From Bacteroides propionicigenes (lineage in GTDB: Bacteria; Bacteroidota; Bacteroidia; Bacteroidales; Bacteroidaceae), in the NCBI RefSeq assembly GCF_018390535.1, contig NZ_JAHBBW010000002.1, forward strand, positions 496,001 through 560,000: a DNA stretch of 64,000 nt. The letters run 5' to 3'. The translations under genes were made by a program, and so were the position numbers. Positions 1 to 9,099 of the stretch are shown here, piece after piece. Each line of letters begins with the position of its first letter. Within the stretch, counting starts at the first letter, position 1. The notes under the pieces were generated by a model that worked only from the letters and a program-made list of their open reading frames with translations, was not told the origin of the DNA and ran no database searches.

Positions 1-1098
1 GGAGTCTGTTATTGTTTCTCAGTCTGGATAAAAGCGGAAGATACGGCAGCCATCCGGTTCTATCAGGATGAACATCTTGTCGGTGATCGGACGGTGGCTG
101 CCGGTAAAGGATGGGTCCGTTATAATGTCCCGTTCCTCATACGCGGGTCAGATTCCCCCGTCATGTGTCTCGGCATTGCCGCTTCCGTCCCCCTGTCGTT
201 GTCCGCCCCTCAATTGGAGGCCGGAAGGAACGTGACCCCCTATCAGGCGACCGATGAAGCCTTGTCCTACACGGACGATTACGGTGCCTGGTTCAATAAG
301 GGAGGTATCGGGGGTACCATACAGAATCCCCTGTTGCGGCTGAACGAAGACGGCTCGATCGTTTCACGGGACGGTTCTTTCGTCATCCATCCGGACGGGA
401 CGGGCCATTTCGCCTCGGGACGGTTCAAGTGGGGCAAGGATACCATCGAACTGCGCGATGTGACCATCCGCTGGGAAGACCTCGATGAGGAGGCGCAGGA
501 ACTGCTCAAGCCCCGTTCCGTCTCCCTGACAGGCGGCACGGCGTTCCATTTCAAGGACGAGCTTTCAGGCGCATGCGAGCCGGAGAATATCCCGCTTGTG
601 GCGACCGAATACAATTTCGAGCCGGAAAGTCGGCAGTGGGAATACCTTGCCGTTGACGGCATATGGAAAGATGCCGGATGCAATGCCGCCGTATTTGAAA
701 TGACACCCCCGTTTCATGGCTGGGAAGGGCGCGACGTGCTGACCCTCCGCTACACGGCAACATACCGTAATGAAAAAATCAGTGCGACCCATACCTTTTT
801 CAAACTTTACGACGGATCTCCCTCCTATACTGTTTATGTGGAGTCTGAAAACGGCACGACATTCCGCAACGGAATCGTCTCGACGGTACTCCGTGCCAGG
901 GTGTACAGGGGCGGTGAAGAGATTACATCGCTCATTCCCGACGGCAATTTCCGCTGGATACGGACGAGCCGCGATACGGAGAGTGACAGGATATGGAACG
1001 CCGCACCGCGTTACGGCAGGGAGATAGAGATAACCGGCGGGGACGTGTGGCGCAAGGCCGTTTTCGATTGCGAAGTGGAAATAACAAATAACCGATAA
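1..1098 (+). CDS. Phage tail/fibre protein, jelly-roll plus Ig-like C-terminus (5' end outside window)
   Basis: The frame is open from base 1, so the true start is upstream; 365 residues are visible. The first ~90 residues resemble a carbohydrate-binding jelly-roll (CBM4/9-like) module, with the typical closing stretch 'APQLEAG....TPYQ' found on phage fibres and adhesins. The C-terminal ~80 residues contain 'VYRGGEEI' followed by 'FRWIR', an Ig-like repeat also present at the end of the next gene. It lies 6 bp upstream of the following fibre gene and is presumably co-transcribed with it. Likely role: virion tail appendage contacting a surface glycan. Exact position in the virion is unknown. 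Confidence 0.65.
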   Translation, partial: GVCYCFSVWIKAEDTAAIRFYQDEHLVGDRTVAAGKGWVRYNVPFLIRGSDSPVMCLGIAASVPLSLSAPQLEAGRNVTPYQATDEALSYTDDYGAWFNKGGIGGTIQNPLLRLNEDGSIVSRDGSFVIHPDGTGHFASGRFKWGKDTIELRDVTIRWEDLDEEAQELLKPRSVSLTGGTAFHFKDELSGACEPENIPLVATEYNFEPESRQWEYLAVDGIWKDAGCNAAVFEMTPPFHGWEGRDVLTLRYTATYRNEKISATHTFFKLYDGSPSYTVYVESENGTTFRNGIVSTVLRARVYRGGEEITSLIPDGNFRWIRTSRDTESDRIWNAAPRYGREIEITGGDVWRKAVFDCEVEITNNR

Positions 1099-1104
1099 TC
1101 TATT

Positions 1105-2415
1105 ATGGCAGTAAAAGTAGCCCGCGGGCAGGTCACCATCATCGACCAGAACGACGCGGTATCGTTGCAGGCATTCATCGGCTCCTCGCAGCCCCTGACA
1201 CAGGTGTACAACAGAGACAACAATGCCTATGCCCCTTCGTGGGCGGCTTCTCCCTATCTGGTACTTACCCCTTCGCTCTTCGTCAGCGGTCAGGCGGCGA
1301 CCGACCAGATCACCTCGGTAGGCAATGCCGCGACGCTTACGGCAGGCGTGAAGAGCGGCTCGGCCAAGTGGTACAAGAACGGTACGGCGATCGTCTCCGG
1401 ACAGGACAGCTGCACCATCGGCGCGGCATCGGCCAAGTATGCCCTTACCGTCAAAGCCAACCACATGACCGTTTCCGCTCCGCAAGTGCGTTATACTTTC
1501 GAGGCGGTTTACATCGACGCCAACGGGCTGGAGATTCCGTTCCGGGCGGAGATTCAGTTCACGCAGCACCTGAACGCCGGAGCGATGATCGCCGCCGTGG
1601 CGTATGCACCCGACGGCATCGTATTCAAGAACGACGAGGTGGCGACGCTCAGGGCGCATTGCGACCTGTGGCGCGGAGCCTCTATCGACACGACGAACGT
1701 CACCTACGCGTGGGGCATCAAGGATTCGGCGGTATTCGCGGGCACGACACTGACAGCTGCCGCGGCAGCCGGAGCCACGACCATAACGGTCGCTTCGGTA
1801 ATGAACATGGAGGCGGGAGGCAGGATAACCATAGGATCGGCACAGTACACCATTTCGGCAGTCAACGCCTCCACGAAGGTCGTGACGCTGACCTCCGCAC
1901 TGAGTGCCGCAGCCGCATCGGGAGCCGCCGTTTCGTGTCCCTACTACAACTCCATGCTGGGTGCCGGCTGGGCATGCCTTACCTCGACCAATCCTCGGGG
2001 CGTGACGGCAGGCTGGACGACAAACGAAATCACGATTACGGCAGATGCCGTTCTCAACTTCGAGACCTTCAAGTGCGCCATCAAGGATACGGACACCTCG
2101 GCGGGCAACGCCTCGGCGAACAAGGTCGTCTGCGACATCATCTCCTTCACGGATATGTCCGACCCCATCACGGTTGATCTGGTCAGCCAGAAGGGGTTCA
2201 CCATCAAGAACAACGGCAATGACGTGGATGCCAAAGCCGTGTTATACAGGGGCGGTGAGGAAATCGACACGGGCGGGACAGCTTATACCTATACATGGAA
2301 ACTGTGGAACTCTGCCGGGACTTCCGTCGTGAAGACCTACACGGGAAAATCCATCACGGTCTCGAAAGCCGATGTGACGGGGAAAGGCGTGCTGATGTGC
2401 GAGGTATCGAAATAA
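1105..2415 (+). CDS. Phage structural protein with Ig-like domains
   Basis: A 436-residue protein beginning MAVKVARGQVTIIDQND. This N-terminus parallels the start of the giant fibre at 14489 (MAKILIARGQATIYVQKDG), so the two are related virion proteins that share an N-terminal attachment module. The middle holds an alanine/threonine-rich segment with beta-repeat character. The last ~80 residues are an Ig-like domain ('LYRGGEEIDTGG', 'YTWKLW') matching that of the preceding gene. It is the last phage gene before the antisense B12-uptake operon. In the ancestral phage it probably adjoined the 14489 gene. Confidence 0.65.
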   Translation: MAVKVARGQVTIIDQNDAVSLQAFIGSSQPLTQVYNRDNNAYAPSWAASPYLVLTPSLFVSGQAATDQITSVGNAATLTAGVKSGSAKWYKNGTAIVSGQDSCTIGAASAKYALTVKANHMTVSAPQVRYTFEAVYIDANGLEIPFRAEIQFTQHLNAGAMIAAVAYAPDGIVFKNDEVATLRAHCDLWRGASIDTTNVTYAWGIKDSAVFAGTTLTAAAAAGATTITVASVMNMEAGGRITIGSAQYTISAVNASTKVVTLTSALSAAAASGAAVSCPYYNSMLGAGWACLTSTNPRGVTAGWTTNEITITADAVLNFETFKCAIKDTDTSAGNASANKVVCDIISFTDMSDPITVDLVSQKGFTIKNNGNDVDAKAVLYRGGEEIDTGGTAYTYTWKLWNSAGTSVVKTYTGKSITVSKADVTGKGVLMCEVSK

Positions 2416-2438
2416 ACGACATGTCTTACAACGAATAC

Positions 2439-2469
2439 GAGGGTGCCAAATACTTTTTGGGACACCCTC
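2439..2469. terminator. Hairpin at the phage/cargo junction
   Basis: Arms GAGGGTGCC and GGACACCCTC pair with one bulged base around a loop containing five T. It lies 24 bp after the stop of the phage gene at 1105-2415 and about 30 bp past the end of btuD on the other strand. No U-run follows on either strand, so a function as a (bidirectional) terminator is only inferred. Confidence 0.4.
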
Positions 2470-2500
2470 ATTGCGTCTGACGTGTTTCCCGACAGGAAAG

Positions 2501-3265
2501 TCAGTCTCTTGGCATGGATTTCACGATCCCGCTCACGGGGTCGAATTGTACGGCGGCATTGTTGAACAGCCGCTCGATATGCCCGCTGCGGATCATTTCG
2601 GAGGTCGGCAGACAGTGAAGGACGGGCGTATCGATAAGGGCTATTCTGTCACTCAGCGAGAGGGCTATATCCAGTTCGTGAGTGGAGAACAGAATGCATT
2701 TGCCCTCAGCATGCGCTAACCGTGCGAGCAGGGAACACAATTCGTAACGGTTGGGCATGTCAAGAAACGAGGTCGGCTCGTCCAACAGGATGACGGGCGT
2801 TTCCTGAGCCAGAGCACGGGCTATCATAATGCGCTGGCATTCACCGTCCGACATCTTATCCATCGTGCGGCCGGCATACGCCTCCATTCCGACCGAAGAG
2901 AGCGACCGCATGACGATTTCCCTATCTTGAGGCTGCATGCGGCCGATCCAGTTGGTGTAAGGGGCGCGGCCGATAGCCACGACATCCTCGCACCGCAGGT
3001 TGGCGATGCGTGTGCGCTCGGTCGTGACAAATGCCAGTTGCCTTGCCTTCTCCGGAGTTCTCATGTTTGCGATACAATGTCCGTCGAGCAGGATTTTACC
3101 GCAATAATTATGATTCAGTCCGGCTATGGCACGGAGAAGTGTAGATTTCCCCGTGCCGTTCCTGCCAATAAGGGCAGTCAGCTGTCCTCTTTTGAAAGAG
3201 GCATCGACCTTATCGAGAAGCCTCTTCTCTGCGTAGCCTATGGAAAAATCGCACAGTTCTATCAT
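2501..3265 (-). CDS. btuD: Corrinoid ABC importer ATPase BtuD-like
   Basis: A 254-residue ABC ATPase. Walker A is GRNGTGKST (residues 34-42), the signature is MSDGECQR (~139), and Walker B is VILLDEPTSFLD; a switch histidine sits in 'STHELDIAL'. This is the FepC/BtuD type that energises FecCD-type permeases. Its start codon overlaps the stop of the permease gene by 4 bp (ATGA), so the two are translationally coupled. It is the last gene of the riboswitch-controlled operon, which points to cobalamin or another corrinoid as substrate rather than iron chelates. A haem/siderophore role is the alternative and is made unlikely by the neighbouring btuB, btuG and riboswitch. Confidence 0.87.
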   Translation of the reverse strand: MIELCDFSIGYAEKRLLDKVDASFKRGQLTALIGRNGTGKSTLLRAIAGLNHNYCGKILLDGHCIANMRTPEKARQLAFVTTERTRIANLRCEDVVAIGRAPYTNWIGRMQPQDREIVMRSLSSVGMEAYAGRTMDKMSDGECQRIMIARALAQETPVILLDEPTSFLDMPNRYELCSLLARLAHAEGKCILFSTHELDIALSLSDRIALIDTPVLHCLPTSEMIRSGHIERLFNNAAVQFDPVSGIVKSMPRD

Positions 3266-4242
3266 ACCGTCATCGATTTATTGCGTAAAACCACCCATAC
3301 GACTATCGGGATTCCCAGCAGTGCGGTAATGGCATTTACGGGCAAAGTGAACATTTTGGAAACGATATCGCAAAGAAGCAATACCGCCGCCCCCGAGAGA
3401 AGGGTTCCCGGCAGGAGCACGCGGTGGTCGGCCTCGCGGAAGAGCATCCGCGCGACGTGAGGCATGGCAAGACCGATGAAGCCGATCGGGCCGCAGAAAG
3501 CCGTTACCGTGCCGGCCAGCAGCGTCGTCGAGAGAAACAGCAGACCGCGCGAACGGCGGATATTCAGTCCCATCGTTACGGCATATTCCTCGCCGAAGAG
3601 CAGGAGGTTGAGCGGTTTGATCGTCCATACGGCCAGCAGCAACCCGACGATGACCGACGGAAGGAGGATGGCGAGCTGCGGCACCGTCACGTCGCCGAGC
3701 GACCCCATCGTCCAGATGACGAACGCCTTTAACGCCTCCTCTTTGCTCAGATATTGCAATATCTGCACGACAGCGCTCACGCCTGACGAGAACATCATAC
3801 CCAAAATCAATATCACCATAATGTCCTTTATGCGGTGTCCGACGGCAGCGATTACGAGCAGCACGACGGCCGCACCCAGCCAAGCCGCTCCGGCGATGCC
3901 TATCGACGAGCCGACGCCTGCCAGCACCACGAGCGCCACGCCGAGGCTTGCACCCGAGCTGATGCCCAGCACGTAGGGGCCGGCCAGCGGATTGCGGAAC
4001 AATGTCTGCATCTGCAAGCCGCTGACCGATAGCGCCGCCCCGGCCAGCAGAGCCACAACCGCCTTTATCAGCCGTATGTTCAGTACGATTTTCGCCGTAG
4101 TCCGCGGGCAGTCGCCGCCCGTCAGGGCCGCCCATACGTCGCCGACGGGAATGCGAACCGCGCCCACAGCCAAATCCAACAGGAAGAGGCCGACCGTAAG
4201 CACGGACAACGCGGTGAACAGGATGACGGGGCGTGAACGCAT
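3262..4242 (-). CDS. btuC: Corrinoid ABC importer permease BtuC-like
   Basis: A 326-residue, very hydrophobic FecCD/BtuC-family permease with about nine to ten membrane spans. It shows the family stretch 'LAGAALSVSGLQMQTLFRNP' followed by 'LGISSGA', and 'CGPIGFIGLAMPHVAR' further on, typical of this family. It begins directly after the btuF stop with no gap and overlaps btuD by 4 bp. It would form the inner-membrane channel moving the corrinoid released by BtuF into the cytoplasm. Length and motif order are normal, so it appears intact. Confidence 0.9.
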   Translation of the reverse strand: MRSRPVILFTALSVLTVGLFLLDLAVGAVRIPVGDVWAALTGGDCPRTTAKIVLNIRLIKAVVALLAGAALSVSGLQMQTLFRNPLAGPYVLGISSGASLGVALVVLAGVGSSIGIAGAAWLGAAVVLLVIAAVGHRIKDIMVILILGMMFSSGVSAVVQILQYLSKEEALKAFVIWTMGSLGDVTVPQLAILLPSVIVGLLLAVWTIKPLNLLLFGEEYAVTMGLNIRRSRGLLFLSTTLLAGTVTAFCGPIGFIGLAMPHVARMLFREADHRVLLPGTLLSGAAVLLLCDIVSKMFTLPVNAITALLGIPIVVWVVLRNKSMTV

Positions 4243-5382
4243 CTATTTCAGTTGTTTGTAGTATACGAAATCTTCTTCGACCAACTCGGGGTGGAATATC
4301 TTCACGAGGTCGCGCAGAAGAAGGTCGGGATTCACGACGGCCGATTCGTAGTAGTCGTTGCCTCCGGCGGCATTGGTGCGGGCGTTGTTGTTATAGACAT
4401 AGCCGTTTCGGACGCAGCGGGTATCGGCGAACTTCGGGCAGGCGGCTTTCAGTTCGTCGAGTGTGTTCGCCATGCCGACGTTCAGCCACATATCGGCCTC
4501 CGAAGCGAGCAGGTATGCCTCCTCCAAGTCGATAGGCGTCGAAGAGTTGCCCGTGTTCTTCTTGTAGATGTAGTCGCCTCCGGCGTCGGTAATCAGCCGC
4601 ACGGCATAGTTTTCCGTCGAGGGCATGAACCACGAATCGCCGTAGGGCGTATTGAGCATGACCGACGGGGCATCGAGAACGGCACCGGACACTTTCTGTT
4701 TCAGCGCATTGTATCGGATCGGAATATCCGCGAATACCTTTTCGCCCTTCGCGCGTTTCCCGACGACCTCCGAAAGCGCCACCAGCCATTCGGCTTTGCC
4801 CAGCGGAGATTCTTCGAGATAATCGCCGACATACATGAACGGGATGCCGAGCTCCTTGAGTTTGCTCTCCATCGCACTGGCCCCGTTCACGCCGAAAAGC
4901 AGCACAAGGTCAAGGTCGAGCGACAACAGAAGTTCATAATTGATATTTCCCTCGTAACCCACGTCGCCGATGCTGTCGCGGCGTGCCTGAATGTCGGGAT
5001 TGGAGATATAGTCGAGTCCCGAAACGCCGACCACACGTGCCGTCTCGCCGATGGCGTCGAGCATGGCGATATGGGTCGAGGACATCGCCACGATGCGCTG
5101 CGCATCCCCTTCGAGGACCTGCCCGTCGAAACCCTCGGGAACGGGTTCCCCGTTACGGGAGATGAACAACCGGGTGGTGACGCTATCCGCGCCCTGCCAC
5201 GGATTCATGACGGAAACCAGCACGCTCTGTCTGCCGTCTGCTCTTTCAATCTTGAATCCCGAGGCATATTCGGGAGCGTAAAGCTGTTTGTTGAAATCGG
5301 CAAGTTGGGAACTCTTGCCACGACAGCCTGCAAATGCCAGCGCAAGCAGCACCATCAGGCTCAAATTCTTTAATACTTTCAT
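4243..5382 (-). CDS. btuF: Corrinoid-binding periplasmic lipoprotein BtuF-like
   Basis: A 379-residue helical-backbone (FecB/BtuF-type) substrate-binding protein with a lipoprotein signal (LAFAGC, Cys 19). The segment 'ALDAIGETARVVGVSG' and the later 'LLLSLDLDLVLLFG' match the first and second blocks of class III binding proteins. It would be tethered to the inner membrane in the periplasm and deliver corrinoid to BtuCD. It follows btuB by 24 bp and abuts btuC. The family also binds haem and siderophores; the operon context assigns it to B12. Confidence 0.85.
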   Translation of the reverse strand: MKVLKNLSLMVLLALAFAGCRGKSSQLADFNKQLYAPEYASGFKIERADGRQSVLVSVMNPWQGADSVTTRLFISRNGEPVPEGFDGQVLEGDAQRIVAMSSTHIAMLDAIGETARVVGVSGLDYISNPDIQARRDSIGDVGYEGNINYELLLSLDLDLVLLFGVNGASAMESKLKELGIPFMYVGDYLEESPLGKAEWLVALSEVVGKRAKGEKVFADIPIRYNALKQKVSGAVLDAPSVMLNTPYGDSWFMPSTENYAVRLITDAGGDYIYKKNTGNSSTPIDLEEAYLLASEADMWLNVGMANTLDELKAACPKFADTRCVRNGYVYNNNARTNAAGGNDYYESAVVNPDLLLRDLVKIFHPELVEEDFVYYKQLK

Positions 5383-5406
5383 ATCATTACCTTATTTACG
5401 TTTACA

Positions 5407-7464
5407 TTATTTTCTGCTTTTCCCGAATTTCGGGGTGATGCCGATGAAGAACTCGAAGTTGATGCCGGGCATAGGACGCGACAGCACCGAGAGATAGTCC
5501 TCGTTGAACAGGTTATTGACGGCAAGTTTCAACTGTACATCCAGCGGTTTGAACGACAGCATTTTCTCCAGTGAGATATTGCTCATGAAATACCGGGGCA
5601 GGTGGCCTGTCAGCGTGTAATCGTTGCTCGACATGGTGAAACGTTCCGAGTAGTAAGCCCACTTGTAGAGGAACGCCCACGTCCGCCATGACAGCCGTCC
5701 TGTCAGCGAGGCGGAGTGCTCCGGCACGTAAGGCAGTTGTTTTCCCACCGACTGGTCGGCGGGCGACATCTTTTCGCCCTCGTTGATGGAGGGGGTCCAC
5801 GAATAGGAACCGTTCAGGTCTATCAGCCAGTCCTTTGCCGGCTGCACGGCAAGGTTGGCCTTCACTTCGACACCGTAGGCATGGACTTTCTTCACGTTGC
5901 GCGGCGAGAAGAACCCCTTGGTCGTCGGCAGCCAGATGATCCAGTCGTCGATGTAGGAGTCGAACCAGCTTGCGCTGCCGCCCAGTTTATATACCCCCTT
6001 TTTGCCGACATCGAAACTCACTCCGGCGTCATAGCTGAAGCCGTGTTCGTTTTTAAGGTCGGGGTTGCCGCCCGGCAGAAAGTAGAGGTCGTTCAAAGTC
6101 GGAAAACGATAGTTGCGCGATACGGAGGCTTTCACCATCACGTTCCCTTTGCGCGAAATCAGTCCGTCGATGAAGAATGCCGGGATGAGCGGAGCCCATT
6201 TGTCGCCCGACATCTCCTCGCGCAAGACCAGCGACAAGCCCAACGGCTCGACAGGCTGCCATTTGGCCGATACAGAACCGGAGAGCTCGACACGCCCCTT
6301 GTCATATCCGACGACGGCTTTGTTGCCATCCTGAAGGATGATGTTCTTGTCTTCGCTGCGCACGAGATGCTGGTACACGGATACGTTCGAGGTGAAGAAC
6401 CATTTCCTGCCGGGCGAGTATTCCGCTTCCGCCTGTCCGTAGAACGTGTTTATCTTGCTCCGCGAACGGGTCATGGAGGCCCAGTTGTCCGGCGCCACCT
6501 CACGACGGTAGTCGTAGGCCATCCACGTATGGATATAACCGCCTTTCACGCCGACTTTCCATTTCTCTTTGATATGGTCCCATGACAGGACACCACGAAA
6601 CGTCTGCTCCCGCTGGCGGTTCTCGAAGGCGGTCTCATCGCCGTAATCGGTCGTGAGCATCGGCAGTTCCCGGTTGGAGTTGATATACCATGCGTTCAAC
6701 CCGAAACGGTCGCCTTTCAGGGTGTTGTAATATACCTCCTGCAACAGGTGCAGGTCCTTGAACGAACCCGATCGGTTGCGTTCCTTGGGATGATACTGTC
6801 CGATGATGTTCTTCTCCTCGTCGTAGATATTTATCTTCTTGTCGTGGTTGGTGTACTTGTAATCGTTGGGCGACGACGAATAGACCGCGCGGGTCGAGAC
6901 CTGCCATCGGTCGCTGCCGTAGGTGAAGCGGGCGAACTCGTCGAACGTGCGGAACGACCCGATGCCCTGCACGTATTGGGCATGGAAGCCCTCGCCGACC
7001 TGCGGCGTAGTACCGAGTTTGACAAGTCCGCCGAGTCCGCCGCCCGTTTCATTCACCGACGACGTGCCATGAAGCAGCGAGGCCTGATCTATGAAGTAGG
7101 ACGGTATGGTGGAAAAGTCGGTCATACCCAGCATGGGATTGTTGATGCGCATGCCGTTCCACGTCACCTGCGTGTGGCTGGGCGACGTGCCGCGGAAAGC
7201 AACGGTGGAGAGCGTGGCGCGTCCGTAACTCTTGACGAACACGGACGAATTGAACGTCAGAATGTCGGCCATCGATAAGGCAATGTTCTCTTTCAGTGCG
7301 AGCGAGTCGAACTTCGTCTTCTGCACGCCGATTTCTTTCATCGGGCGTTTGCCCCACACCGTGACCTCGTCTATCTGGTGGATGCGTCGTGTGATTCCCT
7401 GCGCGGACAATACGGACGGACAGACGAGCAGTAGCGAGAAAAGTATGTATTTCGTATAAATCAT
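5407..7464 (-). CDS. btuB: TonB-dependent outer-membrane corrinoid receptor BtuB-like
   Basis: A 685-residue TonB-dependent receptor: signal peptide to about Ala 21, an N-terminal 'EVTVWGKR' region in the TonB-box position, a plug domain with 'FRGTSPSHTQVTWNGMRINN', then a beta-barrel of aromatic-rich strands ('NLSVSRNYRFPTLNDLYFLPG'-type motif around residue 450). It lacks the N-terminal carboxypeptidase-like domain of SusC proteins and is of BtuB size. Its ATG overlaps the stop of the transposase-like gene by 4 bp. It would import corrinoid captured at the cell surface by BtuG. The barrel ends 'GITPKFGKSRK', a few residues past the usual terminal aromatic. Confidence 0.87.
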   Translation of the reverse strand: MIYTKYILFSLLLVCPSVLSAQGITRRIHQIDEVTVWGKRPMKEIGVQKTKFDSLALKENIALSMADILTFNSSVFVKSYGRATLSTVAFRGTSPSHTQVTWNGMRINNPMLGMTDFSTIPSYFIDQASLLHGTSSVNETGGGLGGLVKLGTTPQVGEGFHAQYVQGIGSFRTFDEFARFTYGSDRWQVSTRAVYSSSPNDYKYTNHDKKINIYDEEKNIIGQYHPKERNRSGSFKDLHLLQEVYYNTLKGDRFGLNAWYINSNRELPMLTTDYGDETAFENRQREQTFRGVLSWDHIKEKWKVGVKGGYIHTWMAYDYRREVAPDNWASMTRSRSKINTFYGQAEAEYSPGRKWFFTSNVSVYQHLVRSEDKNIILQDGNKAVVGYDKGRVELSGSVSAKWQPVEPLGLSLVLREEMSGDKWAPLIPAFFIDGLISRKGNVMVKASVSRNYRFPTLNDLYFLPGGNPDLKNEHGFSYDAGVSFDVGKKGVYKLGGSASWFDSYIDDWIIWLPTTKGFFSPRNVKKVHAYGVEVKANLAVQPAKDWLIDLNGSYSWTPSINEGEKMSPADQSVGKQLPYVPEHSASLTGRLSWRTWAFLYKWAYYSERFTMSSNDYTLTGHLPRYFMSNISLEKMLSFKPLDVQLKLAVNNLFNEDYLSVLSRPMPGINFEFFIGITPKFGKSRK

Positions 7465-7958
7465 TTGATTCCGTTTTTAGGGTGGGTATTCGCGGAAAAA
7501 TGTACCGTGGAGGATGCCGGCACGGACGTTTGATGCGGGTCGAACCCATTCTCTTCAAGCAGTTGTCCGTATTCTTCCTCGAACGAGATCTCCTGATGGA
7601 TTGTATGCTGCTCCTCGATGTGCCGTCTGAGCCGGTGAAGGTCGCTGAACGACACGCTGAACGAGTCGAATCCGGCAGCCCAACCGGAGAAGTCGGCATA
7701 TTCCGGGGTTTTCTGGTATACCGTTCCCGTGGCGCCTTTCACCTTGTTCACGATCTTGCTGAAATCCCCGGAATTCGGAATCTCGACAAGTACATGCACG
7801 TGGTTGAGAAAGGCATTGGCGGCATGTACGCGGCAACCTTTCCCTGTAAAAATCCGTGTCATCCGCTCGAGCATCAAACCTTTTCCCGTTGTCGGAATCG
7901 TCATCTTGCGTCCTTTGGTAACGAAGATGAGATGGTATAGGTGTCGTATCCTGCCCAT
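7461..7958 (-). CDS. HUH (IS200/RAYT-like) transposase-derived protein embedded between btuG and btuB
   Basis: A 165-residue protein of the Y1 transposase fold (IS200/REP-associated tyrosine transposase). The metal-binding HUH motif is present ('NHVHVLVE'), as is the family region 'FSVSFSD...HIEEQ...SFEEEY..LL'. In related transposases the helix before 'ENQ' carries the catalytic tyrosine (R-Y-I-E-N-Q); here the aligned residue is His (RRHIEEQ), so strand transfer is probably lost. The chosen start gives TGATG with the btuG stop, and its own stop overlaps the btuB start (ATGA), so it is translationally coupled on both sides. No REP-like or IS ends are seen. A longer start at 7970 is possible. 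Confidence 0.75.
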   Translation of the reverse strand: MGRIRHLYHLIFVTKGRKMTIPTTGKGLMLERMTRIFTGKGCRVHAANAFLNHVHVLVEIPNSGDFSKIVNKVKGATGTVYQKTPEYADFSGWAAGFDSFSVSFSDLHRLRRHIEEQHTIHQEISFEEEYGQLLEENGFDPHQTSVPASSTVHFSANTHPKNGIK

Positions 7959-9028
7959 CACTTCCAACAAAATGCGCCGGGGATTATCCCGACATAGAAT
8001 TCATCGATCAGTTCACCTTCGGACGAGTAGCGGTAGACAATGCCCTGCTGCTGGTAGTCGATGGCATCGGCCACGTAGACATCGCCACGCACGGGGTCGA
8101 CGGTCAGGCCGTAATAAATCGTACCGCTGTATTCGAGGAACGGGCGCACGGGAACACGTTCCGCATCCACGTCCATCGACCATATGTCCTTGTTGATCCA
8201 GTAGAGCTTGTCGCCCGTACCGTTGAGCTGCACCTCCGAAGGCCAGTCGCCCATCTTGAACTTGAACTGCTTCTCTACGGTGAACGTCTCGGCATCGATG
8301 CGGTAGAGAGACGGGGCTTCGTAGCCGTAGGGCGAACCCTCGTACCCACCGTCGGTGATCGTCCACATCTTGTGGTTCTTGTCCATTACCAGCGAGGTGG
8401 GCTGGATGCCGACTTTCAGTTCTTCTACCACCTGATCCGTTTCGGTATCGATCTTGATGATGCGGTTTTGGTACGACCAGCAGTTGCAATAGACATATTT
8501 GCCATACTGCACCATCTGCTCCGTGGAGCCGCTTTCCATCGTCATGTCCGGCACCTGGATGTAACCGGTGATTTCATATTTCTTGGGGTTGATGATGAAG
8601 ATGCGGTTGTCCCACAATTGGGTGACATAGGCTTTCTCGTCGCTGAGGAAATGGATATAGCGCGGCGAAGTCAGGTTCGTGATACGGCCCACCTCTTTGA
8701 ACGTATTGAGGTCGATGGCGAAAATCACGTGGGAATTGTTCACCACGACCCAGCCCTTATTGTCGTGGATGCACATCGATTGCGCCACGTCGCCCAGCTT
8801 CATGCCGTTGGCACGGAAGAACACTTCATTCTGCACCTGTTGGGTTTCGGGGTCGTAGTACGACAACGTGGCATTGCCGTACTGGAAGTTGCCCTCGTTG
8901 GTGATGAACAACCCGGCTCCGGTAGCGTTGAAATCTTCCACCGCATCTCCGTAGTCCCACTCCATGCAGCCCGCCAGCAACAGCGGCAACCCGCATAGAA
9001 GAATGATATGTCGTATCAGATGTTTCAT
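7958..9028 (-). CDS. btuG: Surface corrinoid-binding beta-propeller lipoprotein BtuG-like
   Basis: A 356-residue lipoprotein (LLLAGC, Cys 21) whose mature part is a YncE-like beta-propeller. It carries 'NEGNFQYGNATLSYYDP' near the start and 'YVYVADAIDYQQQG'-like blades at the end, as in BtuG proteins of gut Bacteroides. BtuG sits on the outside of the outer membrane on BtuB and captures cobalamin with very high affinity, including from host intrinsic factor. Its position two genes before btuB in a cobalamin-riboswitch operon fits. A 71-bp gap with an imperfect hairpin separates it from the LRR lipoprotein. Confidence 0.87.
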   Translation of the reverse strand: MKHLIRHIILLCGLPLLLAGCMEWDYGDAVEDFNATGAGLFITNEGNFQYGNATLSYYDPETQQVQNEVFFRANGMKLGDVAQSMCIHDNKGWVVVNNSHVIFAIDLNTFKEVGRITNLTSPRYIHFLSDEKAYVTQLWDNRIFIINPKKYEITGYIQVPDMTMESGSTEQMVQYGKYVYCNCWSYQNRIIKIDTETDQVVEELKVGIQPTSLVMDKNHKMWTITDGGYEGSPYGYEAPSLYRIDAETFTVEKQFKFKMGDWPSEVQLNGTGDKLYWINKDIWSMDVDAERVPVRPFLEYSGTIYYGLTVDPVRGDVYVADAIDYQQQGIVYRYSSEGELIDEFYVGIIPGAFCWK

Positions 9029-9099
9029 TGGCTTGTTATAAACGGGAAAGAGTACCGGTCTTTTGGCCAGTACCCTGTTCCCTTGTAAAATAATGGGTG

